A stretch of 64,000 nt of DNA from Salinicola endophyticus (GCF_040536835.1 NZ_CP159578.1:1736001-1800000), one strand, 5' to 3'; counted from the first letter of the stretch, positions 46,812-55,883 are shown. Numbers and translations: made by a program. Notes: generated from the letters alone by a model not told the origin.

Positions 46812-47064
46812 AATCGTGTATCGAAGGCTTTGTGCGTCTGCCTGATGCCTGTGTGCCTAGAACAACCGCGCTGAAGTGGCGATTCAAGGCGGTTTTGTTT
46901 CTGTTATCTAGTCTGATGTTTCTCATGCTGCGTTCACGAGAGATTTGGTTGTTCTGACGTTAGTAATGAAATGTTAATACGGTTTATGGCAACGACTTTC
47001 GATAAATCAACGGCCTCGGATTTGGCGCCGAGCGGCGTCATTGGATCGGCGTTATCCATTTCCT

Positions 47065-47236
47065 GAAACTCACCTTCGAGGTGGGAGAAGTTTCAACTTT
47101 CGCAGGCTTCAGCGACGGGTTAGTTTCCGTCCAGTCAGACTTTAGTCCCGCCCTCGAGCCGTGGTGTCAGCCGCCCCATGGCTCGGTGATGGGACGATAT
47201 ACCCATCCGCCGGGATCGGCGGGTCTTCTCTATCGT
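47065..47236 (+). promoter_or_regulatory. Structured leader of the giant protein gene
   Basis: Four sets of inverted repeats lie in about 170 bases. (1) GAAACT/AGTTTC (47065-47070, 47089-47094) encloses CACCT-TCG-AGGTG. (2) GACGG/CCGTC is at 47114-47131. (3) GTCCC/GGGAC (47145-47149, 47191-47195) encloses CGAGCC/GGCTCG (47155-47160, 47180-47185). (4) ACGATA/TATCGT (47194-47199, 47231-47236) encloses CCGCC/GGCGG (47207-47211, 47218-47222). Sets 3 and 4 overlap by two bases, so they could compete. It does not match riboswitch classes I know. Confidence 0.5.
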
Positions 47237-47308
47237 TTCCCGGGACTGTGCGAGCGTGATTCAGGCGCCGCAACTTGACCCTTCACTCCTTGCGTAGGGG
47301 CGCTATCC

Positions 47309-50300
47309 ATGTTCTCGCTTGCCATTGTCGATGCCCAATCCGGAACCCTCGTCAGGACGTTGGCGCCTGGCGATGCGGTGACGCGCGAGCTGATCGGTGA
47401 CGGCTATCGCTTGCAGGTGACGCCGCTCGACGGTGCCGATTTCAGCGCCAGTCAGGTCAGAGGGGTGGTGGTCACGCTCGATGATGCCGGCGGCAACCAG
47501 CAGCAGCACAGCACCTTCATCACGCCCTATCGCGTGGCGCTGGATGAGGACACCGGGCGTGGCGGCGCGCTGCTCAAGATCGAGGCGGTGAATGGGGCCG
47601 GTACCACGATCCTGGGTAGCGCCCAGACCCAGGCGCTGGAGATCGTCAACGACGAGGGCTGGTCCAGCGATGTCTATACGCTGCAGGGGACCTCGCTGAT
47701 CGCCGATGACGGCAGCTCGCTGGCGGATACCGGGGTGCGCGACGCGGATCACCGCGAGAGCAGCCCGGCGGCGGGCAGCGACGGGCTGTGGAACGGCCAC
47801 AGTGGCAGCGGCTATCTCGACATGGGAAGCCAGGTGGGGGATGCCGCCTACTTCGATGTGACGGTGGAGACCGCTGGCATCTATCAGCTCGACGTGCGCT
47901 ACGCGGTCAGCGGCAGTGCCACCACCTCGCGACCGATGGCGGTCAAGGTGGATGGCGAGGCGCAGGGCGTGCTCGGCTTCACCGGTACCGGCAGCGGCAG
48001 TGCCGGCTGGGAGACCTGGAACCATGCGACGCTGACACTGGCGCTGGAGGCCGGTAGCCATCGCATCCGCATGGAGAATCTGCTGGCGGAGGGGCCCAAT
48101 GTCGACAGCCTGGCGCTGTCGCTGGTGAAGGCGGCGGTCGGCATGCCGCCCAGCTTCACTCTGCAGGCCGAGGATACCGGCCGGGTCGAGATCCATGACC
48201 TGGGCGCGAGCACGGACCCGTCCCTGACCCGCGTGGTCGACGCCGCGCACCCCGATGCCGGTGGCAGTCATCGCGCCGGGGCGATCGGCGACAGCTATGT
48301 CGATCTGGGCACCAACCCCGGAGACAGCGTCATTTTCCACGCCGAGCCCAGCGTCGAGGGGCTCTACACCGCCACCATTCGTTACGCCAATGGCGGTAGT
48401 GGCGACCGCCCGCTGCTGCTCAACCTGGACAACGGCGCCGCCATGCTGGTGTCGTTCCCGCCTACCGGTGGCTGGGCCAGCTGGCGCGAGGTGCAGGTGA
48501 CGCTTCCGCTGTCGGCCGGCACTAACGCGCTGACCCTGAGCCTGCCCAGCGCCGCCGAGGGCGGCGTCCCCAATGGTCCCAACATCGATCAAATCGCCTT
48601 CGACTATGTCGGGGAGATGACCACTCCGCCGACCCTGGTCGCCAGCATCGAAGGTGAAGCGATGGGGCGCGACGACGGCAGCTCGCCGGCGGACACCGTG
48701 GTACGCGATGCCAGCCATCCGGAGAGTGATCCTGCCGCCGGCAGCGATGGGCTCTGGGGTGACTACAGCGGTAGCGGCTATCTCGACATGGGGGAGCAGG
48801 CGGGCGATGCCGCCACTTTTCAGGTCTCGGTGGTGCAGGCTGGCACCTACGACCTGGTGGTGCGCTATGCCAATGGCGCCAGTGATACTCAGGAGATGAA
48901 GGTGGTCGTCGCCGGTGAATCCCAGGGCAAGGTCGCCTTCGTCTCCACCGGCGATGGCGCGAGCGGCTGGGAGAACTGGACCGAGGTGCACTACGCAGTG
49001 ACGCTGGCGGCGGGCAACAACGCCATTCGCCTGGAGAACATCGGCGCCGGCGGCCCCAATATCGACAAGCTCGAGGTGCACCATGTGGTCGATGCGGTGG
49101 TCGAGCCGGGCGAGCGCCCGGTGATCAAGATCAACTTCCAGCCGGCGAATGCGGCCACGCCCGAGGGCTATGTGGCCGACACCGGTCTCGCCTTCGGTGC
49201 CCAATCGCTTCAGGTCGATGGCAAGACGCACGCCTACGGCTGGGTCACCGAGGCGTCGATCGCCGACGGCACCGCCAATGGCACCACGCCGATGGGCATC
49301 AGCGGCCAGGATCCCGATGCACTTGGCAATCGCGCCGGCACGCTGGCCGGTGTCGACGGCCTGCAGGCGACCTACGCCGGTTTTGCCAAGCCGGGTTACG
49401 CGCAGCACGCCGGCTGGGAGATCGAACTCGAGGATGGCTACTACGAAGTCACCCTCTCGCTCGGCGACAGCGGTGGCCGCTACGACAGCGTCAACGTGAT
49501 CAACGCCGAAGGCGAGGCTTTCGGGCGTCTGGTGCCGATGCGCCCGGATGGCTTTCCCGCCGATCCCAACCCCGCCGATGACAGCCAGGGCTATCGCTCC
49601 ACGCTGATCACCAAGGTGGTGCATGTCACCGACGGCCGTCTGACGCTGGACTCGATCGGCGCCGACAGCGCCAATACCGAGATCCAGTACCTCGAGATCC
49701 AGCCGCTGCCCGATCTCACGCCCGACGACGATCGCGCCGCGCCGCTCGACTACGCCCACTTCACCGATCCGCGTGCGGTGGCCGGGGTCGGTCAGAATCA
49801 GGTCGAGGTCGACCTGCAGCCGAGCGACGGCAGCCCGCCTGTGGGGATCGATCCCACCTCGGATATCTTCATCGGTATCTCGGTGGTGGAAGGGCGTGGC
49901 GGCGCACTGCTGGAGAGCCTGCAGGACGGCTCGGTGCGGCTTTTCAACACCGTTACCGGGGAGGCGGTGGCGTTCAACATAAATACCACCGGTGGCTTCG
50001 ACTCCCTGACCATCTCGCCGGTGGATGGGCTCGACCCCTACACCAGCTATACCCTGGTGATCGATGGTTTCCAGGATCGTGGCAGCAACACCGACACCGC
50101 GGCGCCGACCCGTGACTTCCAGAAGTTCACCACCACCTTCGTCACCGGTGCCGAGGCCGAAGTCCCGGACAGCGAAGTGGCCTTCAACTCGACCGTGGAG
50201 CTGAACGGCGCCGAGGACAACGCCTATCAGTTCACCTCGATGACGCTGTCGCCGGACAGCAGCAAGCTCTACGTCTCGACCATGAGCGGCGAGATCAGAC

Positions 50301-53300
50301 GCTTCGATATCGATCCGATCACCGGCGCCCTGTCCCACGAGCAGACTCTGGCGCTGAACTACTTCCAGGATGATGCTGGCGCCCGCGGCATCATCGGCCT
50401 GACCTTCGACCCGACCGATCCCGACGTGATCTGGGTCACCGACAACTACCCGATTCCACTGACCGGGCGCGACAACGGCGTACCCGACTTCAGCGGCCGG
50501 GTGAGCAAGATCACGCTGGATCCCGACGACACCGTGTTCAGCGGTAGCGCCCAGACCTACATCACTGGGCTGCCGCGCTCCAACGGTGACCACGTCACCA
50601 ACAGCCTGGTGTTCCACGCCAACCCGGCCTACGACGCGCTCACCAACCCCGACGTGCCGCCCTATCTGATGTATGTCTCCCAGGGGGCCAATACCGCCAT
50701 GGGCCAGGACGACAGCGCCTGGGGCAATCGGCCCGAGCGCCTGCTCAATGCGGCCGTGCTCGAGATCGACCCCTACCGCGAGGCACCGCCGGGGGGCTTC
50801 GACGTCTCCACCGAACCGCTACCCAGCGACGGCTCCAACACCCGCTATCCGGATAGCGACGGCGATCTCAAGAACGGCCCGATCGACATGGGTGGGGGGC
50901 AGTATCTGGTATTCGCCGCCAACGGCACCGCCAGCATGCAGGATGCCGACGGCAACCTGCTGATCCAGTACTACGACCCCTATGCCGTCGATGCGGTGCT
51001 CAAGATCTACGCCACCGGCATTCGCAACGCCTACGACCTGGTGTGGCACTCCAACGGTTCGCTCTACCTGCCCACCAATGGCTCGGCGGCAGGCGGCAGC
51101 ACGCCGGACGATCCGGCGACGGCGGTGAACGAGGGGCTGATCAACGTCGGTATCGAAGACGACTTCCTGTTCCAGATCGAGAAGGGCGGCTACTACGGTC
51201 ATCCCAATCCGCTGCACGACGAGTACGTGCTCAACGGCGGCAATCCGACCAGCGGCAAGGATCTCAACGAGACCGACGAGTATCCGGTGGGCACCCAGCC
51301 CGACCCCAACTACCGCGGCGAGGATGCCTACTCGCTGGGGACCAATCGCTCGCCCAACGGGGCGATCGAATACACCAGCGGGGTCTTCGGCGCCACGCTC
51401 AAGGGGAGCCTGCTGTTCGTCGAGTACTCCGGTGGTGACGACATTCGCTGGATCACCCTGGATGCCGACGGCAAGGTCAGCGGCGACAGCGTGCTGCGCG
51501 ACCCCGACGGCAAGGTGATCAGCTTCGTCGACCCGCTGGATATCATTCAGAACCCGCTGACAGGACAGCTCTATCTCATGACGCTCAATCGTACCAACGG
51601 CCAGAGTCAGATCATTCGTCTCGACCCGGTCCCCGGCGACGTCGTGGTGCCGGGCGACGATCTCAAGAGCGTGGCCACGATCCAGGCCGAGGACGACAAC
51701 CTGGCGACCATCGCCAGCGGCGCCGGCGTCCAGATCGTGATCCGTGACGGCGACAACCCCGAGCCGGCCTCGGCCAATGTCGGCACCGCCTCCGGCGTGC
51801 GCCCGGGGGCCTATGGCCTGGATGGCAATACCGATGACAGCGACGGTGTGGTCGGCGGCTATGCCGATTTCGGCAGCACCAACAACGACTTCATCACCTT
51901 CGACGTCGATGTCGCGACGGGCGACGCCGGTGCTGCGGTACTGCGGGTGCGCTACGCCAACGGGGGCTCCGGCGAGCGCCCGCTGGAGGTCTTCGTCAAC
52001 GGCGAGAGCGTGGGCACCTACGGCTTCGCGCCGCCGACCGGGATGAGCAGTGGCAATGCGGCCTGGAACACCTGGCAGACGCTGGATATCCCGGCAACGC
52101 TGCTAGCCGGCGCCAACAGCGTCACGCTGCGCTCGGTCAATAACACCGGCCCCAATATCGATCAGCTCGAGGTGCTGGTGCACGACACCACCCCGGGCTA
52201 CACCTTCTACGAAGCGGAGAGTGCCACGCTTGAGGGCGGTGCTGTGGTGGTACCGTCGACGGTCAGCGACCGCGACGCCTCCGGTGAGGGCTATGTCGAT
52301 TTCGTCGGCAGCAGTGATCAGACCCTGAGCTGGCAGGTGGAGGTCGCGCGCAGCGGTGTCTACGAGATCGGCTTTCGCTACTCGCTGACCACCGGCAAGG
52401 CCGATCGGCCGCTGGCAATGGAGGTCAACGGCAGCGACTATCCGGCGGTCAATTTTCCGGCCAAGAGCGCCACGGTGAGCGACTGGGTCTACCAGACCGT
52501 GCAGGTGACCCTCACCGCCGGCAGCAATACCATCGCGGTGACCGCGCCCAAGGCCAATGGTCCCGATATCGATCTGCTGCGCGTGCCCGACGAGCCGCTC
52601 AGCGTGGCCGCCGATGGCAAGATCAGCGCAGTCAGCGCCGACCCCGCCTTCTTCAGCGATCGGCTCGCCTTCAACTATCTCGAGGAGAACCACGCCACCG
52701 GCACCTCACCGGAGGCCCGGGAGTACAAGGACAGCGGTACGGTCATCGTCACCAATCATGGCAGCGGCGACCTGACCCTGACCGGGGCGACGCTGGATGG
52801 CCCCTTCCGGCTGAGCGATCCCGATGCCCTCGAAGGGCGGGTGCTGGCGCCGGGGGCCGCGCTGTCGGTCGAGGTGCTGTTCGACCGTGCGGCCTACACC
52901 CCGCCGCGCAACAACGCCGACGACGGCGTGTTCCAGGGTTCGCTGACGATCCACTCCAATGACGTCGATACGCCCACCACCCAGATTCAACTGGCGGGAT
53001 TCTGGCAGGCCCGCGACGAGGGCGGCTGGGAGCCCAATCTCAACGAGATCTGGCGGGTCTTCGGCTTCGGGAATCATATCGACGGTCTCTCCACCCTCGA
53101 TGGCGGCGGCGAGTCGGTACTGCAGGACTTCGATCTCTACCGCGCGGTCAACGATGAGGAGGTGCTGTCGCGCTACTGGCAACTGGCCGATGGCGTACAG
53201 AGCGCCAAGGTGACCCAGCTCGCGGCGCTGCACGGCTACAGCGGCGCGCTGCTGGCGCTGCACGCACCGGGTGACAAGGGGGAGCGCACCTCGCTGATGA

Positions 53301-54766
53301 ATCACGACTCGCTCTACAGCCAGTCGTTCCTGCCGCATGTCGCCAACGGCAACTATGCCACCGCCACCTTCGACCGCGGCCGCATCCCCGACAGCTGGGC
53401 CGGCGACGACGTCTTCGGCATCTCGGTCGCCAACCTCTCCACCGATCCCTCGCTCAACCCGCACGGTGGCGGGACGCCGCCGGCGGAGGATGCGGGTATC
53501 GAGCGCGGTTATACCGTGCGCGTGTTCCAGGCCTACGACAGCGAGCACAACGCGATCCCCGATACCTACTTCGTGGTGATGGACTACACCGGGATCAACT
53601 ACGACTACAACGACAACGTCTATCTGATCCAGGGTATCCAACCGGCGCTACGCTCGCCGTTCAACGACACCCAGACGCCGTGGGCGGTGGATGCCGACGG
53701 CCTCACCCTGGATGCCGCGCTGTTCGACGAGGGGCCAGCGCACCTGACCTACAAGGATTCGAGCGAGACCCAGCTGGGCAATCCCGGCTTCCGCGACACC
53801 GGGGTCGATATCCAGGGCAACGGCGACGCCATCGGCTGGATCGAGGAGGGCGAGTGGGTGGAGTACACCCTGGAGGTCGACACTGCCGGCGTCTACGATC
53901 TCTCCTTCCTGTCCGCCATGGGGGCCCAGAGTGGTACCGCGCGCTCGATCAGTGCCACCTTCGACCAGGGCAGCGGGGTCTATGCCGTGGCCGATGTGGG
54001 TGTCGGCTACTCCGGTGGCTGGAGCACTTTCCTGCCTACCCAGGGCCACCAGGTGATGCTCGAGGCGGGGGAGCAGACGCTGCGTCTGACCTTCCACGGC
54101 GGCGCCATGAACCTGGCGTCGTTCACCCTGACACCGGCCAGCCAGAGCGCTTTCAATGCCGACGGCAGCCCTTGGACGGTGGACAACGAGTTCACCCTGC
54201 AGGCCGCGCTCTACGATCAGGGCGGTGAGGGGGTGGCCTATCACGACAGTAGCGAGACGCAGCTGGGCACGGATTTCCGTGGTGAAGGCGTCGACATTCG
54301 TGGCAACGGCGAGGCGATCGGGTGGATCGACAACGGCGAGTGGGTGGAGTACACGCTGGATGTCGCCGAAGCCGGCACCTACCAGCTGTCGTTCGCTGCC
54401 GCCACCACCGCCGGCGGGCGCAGCATCACCGCCAGCGTGGCGCAGGCGGGCCAGGTCTACGATAGTGCGACCTCGGCCAGCGTGATCAACACCGGCGGCT
54501 GGAACAACTACCAGAGCAATGACGGCGTCACGCTCGATCTGGCGGCGGGGGAGCAGGTGCTGCGGCTGGCCTTCAACGGCGGCGCCATGAACCTGGCCAA
54601 CTTCACGCTGACCGCCACCGGTGGGTCGAGCGCGAGTGGCAGCAGCGCGCCGAGCGCCGGCGACACGATGCTCGCCACCAGCGACAGCTTCGACAGTGAA
54701 CCGGCGATGAGCGACGACGTCGCGATCAGCGGCATCGACACGCCCCAGCACGTCGAGATTGCCTGA
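47309..54766 (+). CDS. Giant multi-CBM protein with dehydrogenase-like beta-propeller, probable type I substrate
   Basis: 2485 residues, acidic, no Sec signal peptide, no cysteine seen. Approximate modules: N-terminal region 1-121; CBM35-like at 122-277, 280-437 and 444-597 (each ending GPNVD/GPNID); malectin-like 604-801 (starts IKINFQPA); bacterial Ig-like 815-948; glucose/sorbosone dehydrogenase-like propeller 957-1441 (GIIGLTFDP, ATGIRNAYDLVW, GGYYGHPNP); CBM35-like at 1454-1627 and 1630-1764; ASH-like 1765-1905; unrecognised domain 1906-2114 (DTYFVVMDYTGINYDYNDN); CBM6-like at 2115-2280 and 2281-2437 (AIGWI-x2-GEWVEYTL); Ser/Asp-rich tail. The divergent PrtD-type operon is its likely exporter. 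RTX repeats are absent. The role (sugar-binding surface or matrix protein, perhaps sugar-oxidising) is inferred. Confidence 0.88.
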   Translation: MFSLAIVDAQSGTLVRTLAPGDAVTRELIGDGYRLQVTPLDGADFSASQVRGVVVTLDDAGGNQQQHSTFITPYRVALDEDTGRGGALLKIEAVNGAGTTILGSAQTQALEIVNDEGWSSDVYTLQGTSLIADDGSSLADTGVRDADHRESSPAAGSDGLWNGHSGSGYLDMGSQVGDAAYFDVTVETAGIYQLDVRYAVSGSATTSRPMAVKVDGEAQGVLGFTGTGSGSAGWETWNHATLTLALEAGSHRIRMENLLAEGPNVDSLALSLVKAAVGMPPSFTLQAEDTGRVEIHDLGASTDPSLTRVVDAAHPDAGGSHRAGAIGDSYVDLGTNPGDSVIFHAEPSVEGLYTATIRYANGGSGDRPLLLNLDNGAAMLVSFPPTGGWASWREVQVTLPLSAGTNALTLSLPSAAEGGVPNGPNIDQIAFDYVGEMTTPPTLVASIEGEAMGRDDGSSPADTVVRDASHPESDPAAGSDGLWGDYSGSGYLDMGEQAGDAATFQVSVVQAGTYDLVVRYANGASDTQEMKVVVAGESQGKVAFVSTGDGASGWENWTEVHYAVTLAAGNNAIRLENIGAGGPNIDKLEVHHVVDAVVEPGERPVIKINFQPANAATPEGYVADTGLAFGAQSLQVDGKTHAYGWVTEASIADGTANGTTPMGISGQDPDALGNRAGTLAGVDGLQATYAGFAKPGYAQHAGWEIELEDGYYEVTLSLGDSGGRYDSVNVINAEGEAFGRLVPMRPDGFPADPNPADDSQGYRSTLITKVVHVTDGRLTLDSIGADSANTEIQYLEIQPLPDLTPDDDRAAPLDYAHFTDPRAVAGVGQNQVEVDLQPSDGSPPVGIDPTSDIFIGISVVEGRGGALLESLQDGSVRLFNTVTGEAVAFNINTTGGFDSLTISPVDGLDPYTSYTLVIDGFQDRGSNTDTAAPTRDFQKFTTTFVTGAEAEVPDSEVAFNSTVELNGAEDNAYQFTSMTLSPDSSKLYVSTMSGEIRRFDIDPITGALSHEQTLALNYFQDDAGARGIIGLTFDPTDPDVIWVTDNYPIPLTGRDNGVPDFSGRVSKITLDPDDTVFSGSAQTYITGLPRSNGDHVTNSLVFHANPAYDALTNPDVPPYLMYVSQGANTAMGQDDSAWGNRPERLLNAAVLEIDPYREAPPGGFDVSTEPLPSDGSNTRYPDSDGDLKNGPIDMGGGQYLVFAANGTASMQDADGNLLIQYYDPYAVDAVLKIYATGIRNAYDLVWHSNGSLYLPTNGSAAGGSTPDDPATAVNEGLINVGIEDDFLFQIEKGGYYGHPNPLHDEYVLNGGNPTSGKDLNETDEYPVGTQPDPNYRGEDAYSLGTNRSPNGAIEYTSGVFGATLKGSLLFVEYSGGDDIRWITLDADGKVSGDSVLRDPDGKVISFVDPLDIIQNPLTGQLYLMTLNRTNGQSQIIRLDPVPGDVVVPGDDLKSVATIQAEDDNLATIASGAGVQIVIRDGDNPEPASANVGTASGVRPGAYGLDGNTDDSDGVVGGYADFGSTNNDFITFDVDVATGDAGAAVLRVRYANGGSGERPLEVFVNGESVGTYGFAPPTGMSSGNAAWNTWQTLDIPATLLAGANSVTLRSVNNTGPNIDQLEVLVHDTTPGYTFYEAESATLEGGAVVVPSTVSDRDASGEGYVDFVGSSDQTLSWQVEVARSGVYEIGFRYSLTTGKADRPLAMEVNGSDYPAVNFPAKSATVSDWVYQTVQVTLTAGSNTIAVTAPKANGPDIDLLRVPDEPLSVAADGKISAVSADPAFFSDRLAFNYLEENHATGTSPEAREYKDSGTVIVTNHGSGDLTLTGATLDGPFRLSDPDALEGRVLAPGAALSVEVLFDRAAYTPPRNNADDGVFQGSLTIHSNDVDTPTTQIQLAGFWQARDEGGWEPNLNEIWRVFGFGNHIDGLSTLDGGGESVLQDFDLYRAVNDEEVLSRYWQLADGVQSAKVTQLAALHGYSGALLALHAPGDKGERTSLMNHDSLYSQSFLPHVANGNYATATFDRGRIPDSWAGDDVFGISVANLSTDPSLNPHGGGTPPAEDAGIERGYTVRVFQAYDSEHNAIPDTYFVVMDYTGINYDYNDNVYLIQGIQPALRSPFNDTQTPWAVDADGLTLDAALFDEGPAHLTYKDSSETQLGNPGFRDTGVDIQGNGDAIGWIEEGEWVEYTLEVDTAGVYDLSFLSAMGAQSGTARSISATFDQGSGVYAVADVGVGYSGGWSTFLPTQGHQVMLEAGEQTLRLTFHGGAMNLASFTLTPASQSAFNADGSPWTVDNEFTLQAALYDQGGEGVAYHDSSETQLGTDFRGEGVDIRGNGEAIGWIDNGEWVEYTLDVAEAGTYQLSFAAATTAGGRSITASVAQAGQVYDSATSASVINTGGWNNYQSNDGVTLDLAAGEQVLRLAFNGGAMNLANFTLTATGGSSASGSSAPSAGDTMLATSDSFDSEPAMSDDVAISGIDTPQHVEIA

Positions 54767-54771
54767 CGCGA

Positions 54772-54803
54772 CGCGGCCCGGCGTATGTCTACGCCGGGCC
54801 GCG
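54772..54803. terminator. Strong hairpin between the giant gene and holA
   Basis: CGCGGCCCGGCGTA (54772-54785), TGTC loop, perfect 14-bp complement 54790-54803, no T-run. It lies between converging genes. Confidence 0.75.
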
Positions 54804-54824
54804 GCTAGGGGGCAGCGCCGACCG

Positions 54825-55883
54825 TCAGCCGATGCGGTAGGCGTGGGGCATCTCTGCCAGCAGGCCGCGGCCGCCGGCCAGCGTCAGCGCCAGATCCTGC
54901 AGGCAGTCCCACACCGGTAGCGTCAGCGCGCCCTTGATCGCCAGGTCGATGCGCTGGGAGAACAGCAACAGCTTGTGCAGCCGCCGCAGCGGCAGGCGGT
55001 TGAGCGCCTGCTGATAGCCGGGGCGGCGCTTTTCGGGAATCATCGGGCGCTGCGCCTTGCAGGCGTGGTCGAGGCTCTGGCCCTGATCGAGATGCTGGAA
55101 GATCGACAGCAGGGTGCGCAGCTCACGGGTCAACGACCACAGTACCACCGGCGCTTCGATGCCCTCTTCACGCAGGCCCCCGACGATGCGTGCGACCCGC
55201 TCCCGCTCGCCGCGCAGGCAGGCGTCGGTGAGGGTGAAGACATCGTAGCGCGCGCTGCTCTCGACACCGCTGGCGATCGACTCGAGCGTCAGCCGTGCAT
55301 TGGGCGGCATCAGCAGCGCCAGCTTCTGCAGCTCCTGATCGGCGGCGAGCAGATTGCCCTCGGTGCGCTCGCCGAGCAGGCGCGCGGCGTCCATGTCGAG
55401 ATTCAGCCCGTGGCGCGTGGCGCGATCGCGCATCCAGAAGCCCAGACGCTGATGATCCACCGGCCACACCGGGACGAAGAGGCCGATCTTGTCGAGCGCC
55501 TTGAACCACTTGCTCGACTGCGCCTTGCGATCCAGTCGCTGGGCGCTGAGCAGCAGCACGTTGTCGCTGTCGCCGGCCTTCTCGGCATAGGCCTCCAGCG
55601 CCTTGCCGCCCTCCTGGCCCGGTGACTGGCCACCGAGCCGCACTTCGATCAGCTTGCTCGAGGCGAACAGTGACAGGCTCGCCGCCGACTCCAGCAGCTG
55701 GGTCCACTGAAAGCCCGACTCGACGTGGAGCACCTCGCGCTCTTCGATACCGCGCTCGCGAGCGACCCGGCGCACCGCATCGCACGCCTCCATGTGAATC
55801 AGCGGTTCGTCACCGGAGACCAGGACCACCGGGGGCAGGCGCTTGGCCAGCGCTGCCTCCAGCTTGTCGGGAAAGACCTTCAT
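54825..55883 (-). CDS. holA: DNA polymerase III subunit delta HolA
   Basis: This 352-residue clamp-loader subunit opens the beta clamp. The N-terminal AAA-like domain begins VVLVSGDEPLIHMEACDAVR (about residues 18-37) and has LLLSAQRLDRKAQSSKWFKAL (about 109-129). A C-terminal collar follows, with LWSLTRELRTLLS and RLPLRRLHKLLLFSQRIDLAIKG. The length is typical. It follows lptE (30-base gap) in the conserved leuS-lptE-holA order. Confidence 0.94.
   Translation of the reverse strand: MKVFPDKLEAALAKRLPPVVLVSGDEPLIHMEACDAVRRVARERGIEEREVLHVESGFQWTQLLESAASLSLFASSKLIEVRLGGQSPGQEGGKALEAYAEKAGDSDNVLLLSAQRLDRKAQSSKWFKALDKIGLFVPVWPVDHQRLGFWMRDRATRHGLNLDMDAARLLGERTEGNLLAADQELQKLALLMPPNARLTLESIASGVESSARYDVFTLTDACLRGERERVARIVGGLREEGIEAPVVLWSLTRELRTLLSIFQHLDQGQSLDHACKAQRPMIPEKRRPGYQQALNRLPLRRLHKLLLFSQRIDLAIKGALTLPVWDCLQDLALTLAGGRGLLAEMPHAYRIG

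Larger units (their letters stand above)
46641..47308. promoter_or_regulatory. AT-rich divergent control region, secretion operon / giant protein
   Basis: These 668 bases have no convincing gene and are far richer in A/T than the neighbours, especially 46740-47000. There is a TATATAAAAA stretch near 46790. A palindrome AAAAATCA-A-TGATTTTT lies at 46795-46811, and the leader end (47065-47236) is full of inverted repeats (listed separately). It should hold the promoters of both divergent units; I cannot fix the -35/-10 pairs with confidence. Confidence 0.65.

Noticed and set aside
46622..46813. 63-codon frame in the AT-rich divergent region
   Set aside because: No ribosome site, no recognisable motif, and it overlaps the start of the ABC exporter gene.
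47065..47236. c-di-GMP riboswitch in the giant gene leader
   Set aside because: The conserved core elements of the c-di-GMP-I class are not present, although helices exist; left as an unclassified structured leader.
47303..50617. 1104-codon open frame on the minus strand under the giant gene
   Set aside because: It is exactly antisense to a protein with clear domains. Its translation is rich in Gly/Val/His/Arg repeats typical of the complement of GC-biased acidic coding sequence, and it has no recognisable motif.
47309..54766. RTX-type nonapeptide calcium repeats in the giant protein
   Set aside because: I searched the translation for GGxGxDxxx series, as expected for a PrtD-type substrate, and found only scattered single glycine-rich segments, none in tandem.
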